DNA from: Caenicola sp034331105
Lineage (GTDB): Bacteria > Synergistota > Synergistia > Synergistales > Synergistaceae
Direction of reading: 5' to 3'
Assembly (NCBI GenBank): GCA_034331105.1
Contig: JAXQGB010000014.1
Span: 248,001-312,000 of the forward strand
Length of the DNA stretch: 64,000 nt
The notes under the pieces were generated by a model. The model worked only from the letters and a program-made list of their open reading frames with translations. It searched no databases and was not told the origin of the DNA. Below, piece by piece: positions 16,426 to 23,900 of this stretch; position 1 is the stretch's first letter; each line of letters begins with the position of its first letter. Made by a program: the position numbers and the translations under genes.

Positions 16426-17343
16426 ATGATGAATATCGAACAACTTCTTGAAAGACTTGACACAGCAGAGACAGATGAAGAGATCTCTGAGATAGGCGGA
16501 AAGATCCTGGAAATCGATCCTGAAAACCCCTACGGCAAACTGGCTGTTTGGGAAACAATGGACTATGAGGGCTGCGTCGAAAATCTTGACATGCTTAGAG
16601 AGGCTCTTTCCGGAATAAGGATGATAATAGCAGAAAAAGATGCACCTCCCAACATAGAAGAAGACCGCGACGCTCAGGCTTACTGCACGATAATGATGAA
16701 CCTCGGCTATTCTCTGCTCGCTGAGCAGGAGACTGAAGAAGCTCTTGAAGTGGCAAAAGAATTTGCAAACTTTGATGACGAAGGCTTTTATCCCAGCCGC
16801 ACGCTTCTATACCGCTGCATGCTCGATCTTCAGATGTACAGGCAGATCTTCGATACGCTTGAGAGCGACCCGCTTGAATCTGTCGTGGGAGAACACGCCC
16901 GTGCGATAGCGTTGATCGAAACCGGGGCAGAACCCGGTGAGATCCGTGATGCTGTAAGCTACGCCATCTCTCTCGATCCTGAAGTCCCCTTCTTTGTTCT
17001 CAACATCTGGGAGTTCCCTGAGCCTGAGGACGACATCGATGAAGATATCGAAGATACCGTAAATTACGCTACATATGTAGCTGAGCCATGGTGTTCTTCA
17101 GACAAAAGGCTGGCTGCCCTCAGTGCGCCAACATTCCTTTTCGGATATCTGACAGACAGGCTGAACGATGAAAAAGAGATCCAGGTCTTAAAGGAAGGAT
17201 ACGAAGGAGCCGGTGTGCTAAAAGAAGTTGAAGAGGCAAAGGCAAAGATCCGTGAAATGGAACAGCAGGCATGCGATCCAGAGGAGATAGACGCTGTAGC
17301 GCTTGGTGAAACAGGAGCAATAGTGGAAAAGCTTCTTGGCTGA
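16426..17343 (+). CDS. Acidic helical-repeat protein, unknown function
   Basis: A strongly acidic cytoplasmic protein (305 aa), apparently made of helical hairpins. DAQAYCTIMMNLGYSLLAEQ followed by EEALEVAKEF and a later YRCMLDLQMYRQIFDTLE resemble tetratricopeptide repeats, as in ST7-like proteins. An acidic stretch EPEDDIDEDIED lies near residue 200. No catalytic motif is seen. AGGAG precedes two adjacent ATGs, at 16426 and 16429. A strong terminator follows. It may act as a scaffold or chaperone, but nothing in the context specifies a partner. Confidence 0.6.
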   Translation: MMNIEQLLERLDTAETDEEISEIGGKILEIDPENPYGKLAVWETMDYEGCVENLDMLREALSGIRMIIAEKDAPPNIEEDRDAQAYCTIMMNLGYSLLAEQETEEALEVAKEFANFDDEGFYPSRTLLYRCMLDLQMYRQIFDTLESDPLESVVGEHARAIALIETGAEPGEIRDAVSYAISLDPEVPFFVLNIWEFPEPEDDIDEDIEDTVNYATYVAEPWCSSDKRLAALSAPTFLFGYLTDRLNDEKEIQVLKEGYEGAGVLKEVEEAKAKIREMEQQACDPEEIDAVALGETGAIVEKLLG

Positions 17344-17354
17344 GAGACCTTTTT

Positions 17355-17385
17355 AACAGGGCGGCCCCCAGTGGGCCGCCCTGTT
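17355..17385 (+). terminator. Rho-independent terminator
   Basis: A GC-rich 13-bp stem, AACAGGGCGGCCC/GGGCCGCCCTGTT, around the loop CCAGT is followed by TTATT. It ends the acidic TPR-like gene and lies just past the end of the convergent PEP-binding gene. Confidence 0.85.
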
Positions 17386-17394
17386 TTATTGTTC

Positions 17395-19137
17395 CTATGA
17401 AGTACAGCTGTTGTCAATTATCAGACCCTGATTAGTCTCACCCTCCATGTAAGCAGAGAAGCTGCCACTGTATATCCTGATCGCAGGATGGGGCCCCTCT
17501 TCCCATTTTCTCTCACTGAACCAATCCTGGTCTATCAGGTTGTTCGATTCTCCTTCAAAAACAGGCATATAGAGCACATTATCCACTGCAAGATCAGAGA
17601 AAAAATGTGTACCGTAGGAGAGCTCCGGCATGAAACCAAGCCTTGGGATGCCAAGCTCAACAATGCAGCAGCAGTTGGTCAGTTCATCGTACTTCACTGG
17701 GACTCCCAGTTCCGGATTGCTGGATCCTACCCGACCGGGCGAGACAAAGATGAACTTCTGTCCGTTCATCCGGCTGTTGATCTCTCCAATGCCTCGGGCC
17801 ACCTTGAAGAAATCCGGATTTGAATAATAGATCCTGTGGTCTACATACACAAGGAAAGGAATGTTGTTTATAACTCCCGGTGTGACCATCCTGTCTGCCT
17901 TAAGAAGGATGCGCTTCCCCTCCAGATCAGGCATATCTTCCTCTGTACATGTCTGGCACCAACATGGACGGGACTGTATCAGGCAGAAGCTGTCGTCAAG
18001 GGGCTCATAAGCAAATTCAATATCTGCCGGCAGTCCCATGGAAGACTCAAGGAGCGGCAGAGTCTTCTTCATTCTTTCAAAAAAGTTAGGATATTTCTTG
18101 GGGAAATTATCAAATGTCAGACAGACTTTTGAACCGACATCGATCTTTTTCGTCGTCTTCATGAGGGAAGAGAGGCATCCCCCCTCTGAATCATAGCAAT
18201 AGACCTGGGCATACGCATCAAAATCAGGGTGATGTTCTATAAGCTGTGGCCACTCTTTTTTAATGTCCAGAGTCGTCAGCTCATTCGGATTTTCCCTGTC
18301 GATGACATGAAATCTTTCCTGCGAATGGATAGCAATTTTTTCCGGGTTCTGTCCGTCAGGCCTGAGATAAGCATTGGTAAGCGAGATCGTTCTTGCATAG
18401 CCTCTCTTTGTGCTCATAGTCCCAAGCCCGAACACGATCCTAAGAACGCCGTCTTTTTGTTTTACTCTTTTGTTCCATCGTCGGAAATTCTGTGAATATC
18501 CCACTCCGGCTATAGTTGGGTAATAATATCTGCCATGCCATCTTCCCGACATCCTTATTACTATTATCCCCATATCGTCGTCGCCAAGACAGTGTTTTTC
18601 CCTGTAACTTACGGCCTGAGGGAAATATATCCTTGCGTATATCTTTCTTATTTCCCGTTCTACGACACTTACCCTCTCTTCCAGTGAGGGTGAGTCATTG
18701 CTCATGAAAGTAGTGAGATACTTCCCTGCAAATGAATGCTTGGCTGAATCTTCCAGTCTGCTGCTGCTTCTTATTACCACCGGGTCATGCATTTCTGACA
18801 GGAAATTCCGCACCGCTTCGGCAACTATCTTTGGCAGCGGTGTCTTAAGGAAAACCTCTTCCAGCCTCTCAGGTTCATTTTGTGATATCAGGAGATCCAA
18901 AGATGGTATTGATTCAAGGAACTGGTGGAAAATATCGATCCCAAAGTAGATAGACTCAGGCACCTTGCTGTTACAAAGCTGCGGGTCTCCTGAATCACGC
19001 AGTTTTCTGAGCGCAAAAAGAAGAGATCTGCCTTTTCCTCCGATAGTTCCTTTGCCGAATATCATCGGCTCAAATTCCGGATCATCGTGCGGGTCCCAAG
19101 AAAAGTATTCTTCCCTGATCCTTTCCAGATCGGTCAC
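17395..19137 (-). CDS. PEP/pyruvate-binding (PPDK_N-type) protein, second paralogue
   Basis: A 580-aa protein with an ATP-grasp domain like the N-terminus of PEP synthase/pyruvate phosphate dikinase. Seen are IGGKGRSLLFAL (glycine motif, about residue 33), VIRSSSRLEDSAKHSFAGKY (about 121-140), RIVFGLGTMS and CLIQSRPCW. It lacks the phosphohistidine GGxxSH domain and the PEP-binding barrel, so it is not a complete PEP synthase. The C-terminal 180 residues form a separate conserved domain with SPGRVGSSNPELGVPVKY and ELSYGTHFF. Compared with its partner it reads GRVGSS where the partner has GRWGSS. A GTG start overlaps the upstream stop by 4 nt. Confidence 0.7.
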   Translation of the reverse strand: MTDLERIREEYFSWDPHDDPEFEPMIFGKGTIGGKGRSLLFALRKLRDSGDPQLCNSKVPESIYFGIDIFHQFLESIPSLDLLISQNEPERLEEVFLKTPLPKIVAEAVRNFLSEMHDPVVIRSSSRLEDSAKHSFAGKYLTTFMSNDSPSLEERVSVVEREIRKIYARIYFPQAVSYREKHCLGDDDMGIIVIRMSGRWHGRYYYPTIAGVGYSQNFRRWNKRVKQKDGVLRIVFGLGTMSTKRGYARTISLTNAYLRPDGQNPEKIAIHSQERFHVIDRENPNELTTLDIKKEWPQLIEHHPDFDAYAQVYCYDSEGGCLSSLMKTTKKIDVGSKVCLTFDNFPKKYPNFFERMKKTLPLLESSMGLPADIEFAYEPLDDSFCLIQSRPCWCQTCTEEDMPDLEGKRILLKADRMVTPGVINNIPFLVYVDHRIYYSNPDFFKVARGIGEINSRMNGQKFIFVSPGRVGSSNPELGVPVKYDELTNCCCIVELGIPRLGFMPELSYGTHFFSDLAVDNVLYMPVFEGESNNLIDQDWFSERKWEEGPHPAIRIYSGSFSAYMEGETNQGLIIDNSCTS

Positions 19138-20870
19138 TTGCCTTTCACCTCCGTGTCGCCTTTGTCGATCACGATCCCAACTTCGCTGTCACCATCAAGC
19201 AGGACATCGAATGTCCCCTCGTAGTGCCTTACGGCCGGATGGTGGGCAGATATCCAACTTCTGCTGTCGAACCATTCTTGATTGTATATATTTCCTTTTT
19301 CACCATCAAATACCGGAAGGTAGAGGATGTTGTCCCCGTCAAGGTCAAGGAAAAAATGTGTCCCGTACGAAAGCTCCGGAGCCATCCCTTTGCTCGGGAT
19401 GCCCAGTTCGACCAGACAGCCTGAATTTGAGAGTTCACTGTACTGCACAGGTACTCCCAGAACTGGATTGGAACTCCCCCAGCGACCGGGACCTACGAGG
19501 AGATACCTCTCTCCGTCCAGCTTCTCGTTAATGTCACCAATCGCCCTCGCTACATCATAAAAATCAGGTTTTTTTCCATATAATTCAGGGTCCACATATA
19601 CAATATGCCTTATGTTTTCCAGCCTCCCGTTTGCCACCATACGGTTACCTCTCAGAACGATCTTTGCGGGGTCAACTTCCGGGATCTCGACCTTACCCCT
19701 GTCATCGTAAACTGACAGAGGCCTTAATTGGACAAGGGTAAACTCGTCTTCTGCGCTTTCGTAGGTAAACTCCATATCTGACGGCAGCTGCAGCTCTTTT
19801 TCAAAAAGCTTAAGCAGCCTCTTGATCCTTTCAAACAGTTGAGGGCATCTTTTAGGAAGCTCGGCAAAAGTAAAAACCGCCCTGGGCGCTACCATGTCAT
19901 TTGTGTCGGCAAGAAGCCAGTGAAACATGTTGTCATCAAACCATTGAAGGTAAGACTGCGCCATCTTGTGTTTTTTTGAGATCATATTGATGTTATTTGC
20001 GGCATAAGCTGTCATAAAGGCGTTGTGCTCAATATCCACATAATCAAACTGTTCCTGCGCGTGTGAGACGATCTCCGAAGGCCTGTTCCCTTCGGGCCTT
20101 AAGTTGGGGTTTGTAAGATAAAAAGTACGTGCGAAGCTCCTGTCCACTGTCCTGGTACCAAGACCGAAGCATATCCTTGCCACACCATCTTCCTTTTTGA
20201 TCCTGGGCGACGGACGTCTGAAGACCTGAGAGAAAGCCGCTCCTGCAAGCTCAGGATAATATTTATTGTCTCTCATCCTTCCGGCGATCGGTTGGATAAG
20301 GACTCCCATACGCTCGCCTCCCCAGAGTATGTTGTGTTTTCTCTTATACTCCCTTGCTGCGGGGTTGTATGTTGAAGCGTATACCTCTTTGATCGCTGCT
20401 TCCAGGCCTTTTCTTCTCGAGATCCTGTCACCGCTGTTGGCAACAAATTTAGTGGCATACTTGCCTGCGAAAGAAAGGTTGACATCATCTTCCAGTATCG
20501 ATGATGAACGGACAGACATCGGGGTATCGATCACATCAAGGATACGTTCAAGATCTTCATCAATACTCGCAGGCAGTTCAGCCTCCTGGCAAATCCTGTG
20601 GAGCTTAGGAGCATCGCTGTGCTCCCTCAGATCCAGGAGCCTGTCCCATAATCTGTTCTCTTCCATAAATTCTTCAAAAACAGAAGTCGTTATAATGAAA
20701 GAACATCTGGGCAGAAAGACCTCTTTGAGCATCCCGTTCGACTTAAGGACCTCATGAGCAAAGCTCAGACCTTTTGCCTTCCCTCCGACCTTTCCGCTGC
20801 CTATCAGCCAGCCTCTTTCCCTGTAGTAAGGCTCCGGGTCAAAACTTTTATAATATTCTCCATATTCCAT
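19134..20870 (-). CDS. PEP/pyruvate-binding (PPDK_N-type) protein, first paralogue
   Basis: A 578-aa paralogue of the next gene with the same architecture. It has a PPDK_N-like ATP-grasp domain (GSGKVGGKAKGLSFAHEVL near residue 24, SVRSSSILEDDVNLSFAGKY near 119-138, ARICFGLGT, FTLVQLRPL near 380). The C-terminal domain shows VGPGRWGSSNPVLGVPV and ELSYGTHFFLDLDGD. No swivelling His domain or PEP barrel is present. GGAGGTGG precedes the ATG. It is first in a two-gene unit with a 4-nt GTGA overlap. The proteins may phosphorylate or bind a 2-oxo-acid or a nucleotide as a pair; that is inference from the domain alone. Confidence 0.7.
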   Translation of the reverse strand: MEYGEYYKSFDPEPYYRERGWLIGSGKVGGKAKGLSFAHEVLKSNGMLKEVFLPRCSFIITTSVFEEFMEENRLWDRLLDLREHSDAPKLHRICQEAELPASIDEDLERILDVIDTPMSVRSSSILEDDVNLSFAGKYATKFVANSGDRISRRKGLEAAIKEVYASTYNPAAREYKRKHNILWGGERMGVLIQPIAGRMRDNKYYPELAGAAFSQVFRRPSPRIKKEDGVARICFGLGTRTVDRSFARTFYLTNPNLRPEGNRPSEIVSHAQEQFDYVDIEHNAFMTAYAANNINMISKKHKMAQSYLQWFDDNMFHWLLADTNDMVAPRAVFTFAELPKRCPQLFERIKRLLKLFEKELQLPSDMEFTYESAEDEFTLVQLRPLSVYDDRGKVEIPEVDPAKIVLRGNRMVANGRLENIRHIVYVDPELYGKKPDFYDVARAIGDINEKLDGERYLLVGPGRWGSSNPVLGVPVQYSELSNSGCLVELGIPSKGMAPELSYGTHFFLDLDGDNILYLPVFDGEKGNIYNQEWFDSRSWISAHHPAVRHYEGTFDVLLDGDSEVGIVIDKGDTEVKGK

Positions 20871-20998
20871 CCTTCCACCTCCGCTAAGCTACATAAACAA
20901 ACTTTTTCGAACATATTTCTTGTTTTGATCATCTGTACCTATTAAGATGATATACTGTTGAAGCTTCTTTTACAAGAATTTTAAATAGGAGGAAAACA

Positions 20999-21442
20999 AT
21001 GAAAAGAGAGCTTCGTCGAGATACTTGGTCCTGCGGGGTATTTGCATTGTTAGCCCTGGACAGGTTTTCTAAAATATTTGCAAACAAAGGCATCGGTTTT
21101 GAACTCGGGCCGCTCTCTTACTCTCTGACACAGACTACTCAGGTCTTGGCAGGCGAATCAGCACGCAGCAGGGCTTTTATAATAATACCCCCGGTCATGC
21201 TGATTTTCTGGGTCTTTTATAAATGCGGCGGAATGAAGCCAAAATTGTGGACCTTGCTTCTGCTCGCCGGATTAACAGGTCTCGCATACGACCTGATAAT
21301 GGTAAGAGGGTTTCAATACCCTCTCTTTTTTACGACAGAAAGCGGCGTAACAATATTCAGCCTGGCAACTCTTTATATCCTGCTGGGAACAATAGCAGGA
21401 ATATTTGATATGGCGTTTGATACTATCAGAGGCAACGACTAG
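20999..21442 (+). CDS. LspA-like membrane protein with altered active site
   Basis: A 147-aa membrane protein, the right size for signal peptidase II. It shows a partial LspA pattern: ALLALDRFSKIF (compare IDxxTK) in helix 1, GLTGLAYDLIMVRG (compare GNxxDR) with Asp98, and TIFSLATLYILLGT (compare FNxADxxIxxG). The second catalytic Asp position is a Thr (T124). Four hydrophobic helices fit the family. TAGGAGGAAAAC precedes the ATG. If the relation is right, proteolytic activity is probably lost. It could also be an unrelated four-helix protein. It is divergent from the PEP-binding pair. Confidence 0.45.
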   Translation: MKRELRRDTWSCGVFALLALDRFSKIFANKGIGFELGPLSYSLTQTTQVLAGESARSRAFIIIPPVMLIFWVFYKCGGMKPKLWTLLLLAGLTGLAYDLIMVRGFQYPLFFTTESGVTIFSLATLYILLGTIAGIFDMAFDTIRGND

Positions 21443-21548
21443 GAGCAATATCAAAAAAGAACGGAGGCAGATAAGTACTGCGCTCCGTTCTCTCTTACGG
21501 AAAAACAATATTTATTTTGTCTGCAACAGTCAGGAGATAAGAAACACC

Positions 21549-22292
21549 TTACCTGATTATCCAGATATCTCTTTCGTAGCTGTCTTCCATTACCTCATAT
21601 ACATAGCCCCTGTCCCTGTCCCATGCGTACCTTCCGTTCGAAGCTATTGAACCGTATCCGTCAAGATACTGCATGTTTCTTGAATCAGCAGTATCTCTGG
21701 TGATATGCCCGCGGTAAAAAGGCAGGACAGGAAGTCTCCCTCTGATCTTTTTTATGCTCCAGTCACCTTGAAGGCCTGTGACTGAGATCACTTCATTCAG
21801 AACGTGATCCATTCCTTCGGGGATCTCTTCAATAAACATGACTTTGCCCATTCCGGACTTGCCAAAGAGGTACAGCAAATATGCAGAGCCCCATACTCCG
21901 TCAGGTATCTGTCTAAGCGAATCAACGGCTACAAACAAGGCATCCATTGCCATAAGCTGTCTGGGCTGCAGGCTGCGCTGTGGGACAAATCCTGATACTT
22001 CCTGCCACCTTGACGGGTCTCCCTGGGGAAACATCCTGTTGATAAGCGCTACAGCCGCTGCCGCCCTCCAGCGAGGGTCTCCGTCCCAAAGCTTGTTCCA
22101 CAGTTCAGCCTCGGTCCCCTGAGGAGCAATGTCAAGCATATCAGCAACTATAGCCGCTCCGGTATCTTTTATTTTGCTTCTTTTCTCCATCTCTGCGGTG
22201 AATATGTCCCAGTCAGAGGCTGCAAAGACCGGCGCAGAAAATAATGATATCGCCAATACCAGAAACACAGCTAACGTCCACTTTACTTTCAT
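21549..22292 (-). CDS. Exported protein, unknown function
   Basis: A 247-aa protein with a clear signal peptide (MKVKWTLAVFLVLAISLFSAP, cut near VFAASD). The mature part contains a helical segment with RWRAAAAVALINRMFPQ, resembling a HEAT-like repeat. The Trp/Tyr-rich C-terminus includes RGYVYEVMEDSY and ends in WIIR. The ATG at 22292 has GAGGGG about 10 nt upstream; the TTG at 22310 would cover that site. It is on the same strand as the UPF0182 operon but separated by 305 nt. No family is recognised; the location is periplasmic or surface. Confidence 0.6.
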   Translation of the reverse strand: MKVKWTLAVFLVLAISLFSAPVFAASDWDIFTAEMEKRSKIKDTGAAIVADMLDIAPQGTEAELWNKLWDGDPRWRAAAAVALINRMFPQGDPSRWQEVSGFVPQRSLQPRQLMAMDALFVAVDSLRQIPDGVWGSAYLLYLFGKSGMGKVMFIEEIPEGMDHVLNEVISVTGLQGDWSIKKIRGRLPVLPFYRGHITRDTADSRNMQYLDGYGSIASNGRYAWDRDRGYVYEVMEDSYERDIWIIR

Positions 22293-22597
22293 CTCTGCAA
22301 CACCCCTCAAAAAATTAGTTATGATCTCATTTTTCCACCTCTTGCTGCTAGTGGATCCAAAGCCTCTGATTACTGTCTTCTTCGAATGTTTCTGAGCCGT
22401 GCCGATTGGCTCTAAAACATTTAAGTCGCTGGATTCCCGATCTAAAAACGCACTCGAAACAGTTCAGTCTCTATGGTGATTTGTTATGTCCCTCTTTCGA
22501 GGAACGGCGTCCTTCCTGATCAAAAACATGCGGGAAAGACGGTGGGAGGTTCAGTTTTGATCAAGAAGTACAAAATAAGGATCTTACCGGGCTGATC
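22293..22597. other. Gene-free stretch of about 305 nt
   Basis: No convincing reading frame, tRNA or repeat is seen. A small GAGCC/GGCTC hairpin lies at about 22394-22412 without a U-tract. It probably holds the promoter of the downstream exported-protein gene, but no near-consensus promoter stands out. Confidence 0.4.
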
Positions 22598-23428
22598 TCA
22601 GTTTACCCTGTCTCCCCTTATAGTTATCTCTCTTTCCCAGGGACCGGCAGCCCAGGCTTTCCGGTTTATGCCTCCGGGAAGTATCTTCCATACGGCCGCT
22701 TCTCCCTGATCTGAACCAACTATATCAAGTATAAAGATCTCACCGGACGTAAAAGGTATATAAACAGCATCGTCAGCCTCGTATATCCTCTCAAGTTTTT
22801 TAGATGGGACCTTTCCATCTTCGACAAACTTCCAGAGTTCTCCCCTTCGCTTGCCCGAGGCACTTAATTTTTCGATCCCTTCTCTGGAAACCATTACGAC
22901 GCCGGATTTTCCGTAACCGGCCAAGAACCAGCTAAGGAACTGAGCCCTTTCATTGAGATCCCCCTCAAGTGAGGGCAGGGCTTTTCTGCAGTAAAACCCG
23001 AGATATGCTTTCGAGTTTTTCCTTTGAACCCCTAATATCTCTCCCAATTTTTGGACCGCATCCTTTTCTCTGTCATCGATCAACAGATTTTTTATGGAAG
23101 CAGTCAGTTGGTCTTTTTTGTCGCCTTCGACCGGGTAGATCAAATTGATCGAAACTTCATAAATTTCCGGAAACATGAAGGCATCTTCGGCCACTTCTTC
23201 CATATCTGAAGATGCAGCAGTAATTGATGCCTCAAAAGATGGAGCATAATCAGCAGATAATACATCTTCATTATCCGCAGCAAAGAGACGATCACTTCCG
23301 ATATAGAGAGAAAATAACAGTATTAAAGCTAAGTATGCAAAAAAAGCTTTTAAATGTCTTCTCTCAACTTTGAACAGTCCAACGTCTTTAAACGTAAAAA
23401 CAGAACAGATTTTCGTGCTGCTAGACAT
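22598..23428 (-). CDS. Membrane-anchored or exported protein, unknown function
   Basis: A 276-aa protein. The cytoplasmic lead is about 27 residues, followed by a hydrophobic segment FFAYLALILLFSLYIG (about 29-44) and a possible cleavage after FAADNED. The rest is a soluble alpha/beta domain with GYGKSGVVMVSREGIEKL and an aromatic C-terminus ending WEREITIRGDRVN. It overlaps the upstream DUF5684-like gene by 8 nt, so it belongs to the UPF0182 operon. No enzyme motif is seen. Confidence 0.6.
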   Translation of the reverse strand: MSSSTKICSVFTFKDVGLFKVERRHLKAFFAYLALILLFSLYIGSDRLFAADNEDVLSADYAPSFEASITAASSDMEEVAEDAFMFPEIYEVSINLIYPVEGDKKDQLTASIKNLLIDDREKDAVQKLGEILGVQRKNSKAYLGFYCRKALPSLEGDLNERAQFLSWFLAGYGKSGVVMVSREGIEKLSASGKRRGELWKFVEDGKVPSKKLERIYEADDAVYIPFTSGEIFILDIVGSDQGEAAVWKILPGGINRKAWAAGPWEREITIRGDRVN

Positions 23429-23900
23429 CTATATATTTTGTCTCCCCTTTTCTTGATGCTCTTCCGTTCCCTATGGGCATGGACCCGTCAAATGCCATTA
23501 TCAGGACAGGCAGTCCGAGAAGGATAGGTGTGATGATCCCCCAAAACCAGAAATTTTTACCGAGTCTCTCTGCGATCTTTCCCCAGAGGTAGACGTTTGC
23601 GGCAAAAGCTACCAGTGCAGATCCTGAGCTGAAGACCTCAGCAAAGACATAAAAACTGACTATGTTCATTGCAGCAGTTATGATCCCCGGCGCAACTATC
23701 GCAACAGTGAACCAGCGGGAAATCCGCGCACAGTCGCAAAGAAGCGCAATGTTGTAAAAAGGGATAAGAAACCGGAGGAAAGATCCGATCCTGAACTTCT
23801 CCCCCAGTCTGGAAAACACATAGGCTGCAAAAATATAAATTCCAAAGCACATAAGTACCAGCACAATGACTGCCAATGCTCCGAAAAGTATTGTGAACAT
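23421..23900 (-). CDS. DUF5684-like small membrane protein
   Basis: A 159-aa integral membrane protein with about four helices. The segment LRFLIPFYNIALLCDCARISRW and the GKNFWFWGIITPILLGLPVL segment match the pattern of DUF5684-type proteins (a P-F/Y-N turn, then a G-x-x-F/W-x-W-G helix). Its start overlaps the stop of the UPF0182 gene by 1 nt (TAATG). It in turn overlaps the next gene by 8 nt. The tight overlaps suggest a multi-subunit membrane unit, of unknown role. Confidence 0.6.
   Translation of the reverse strand: MFTILFGALAVIVLVLMCFGIYIFAAYVFSRLGEKFRIGSFLRFLIPFYNIALLCDCARISRWFTVAIVAPGIITAAMNIVSFYVFAEVFSSGSALVAFAANVYLWGKIAERLGKNFWFWGIITPILLGLPVLIMAFDGSMPIGNGRASRKGETKYIDV

Noticed and set aside
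17395..20870. Calling the tandem proteins PEP synthases
   Set aside because: Both lack the phosphohistidine and PEP-binding barrel domains.
22293..22597. A tRNA or small RNA in the gap
   Set aside because: No T-loop consensus, cloverleaf or promoter/terminator pair could be recognised.
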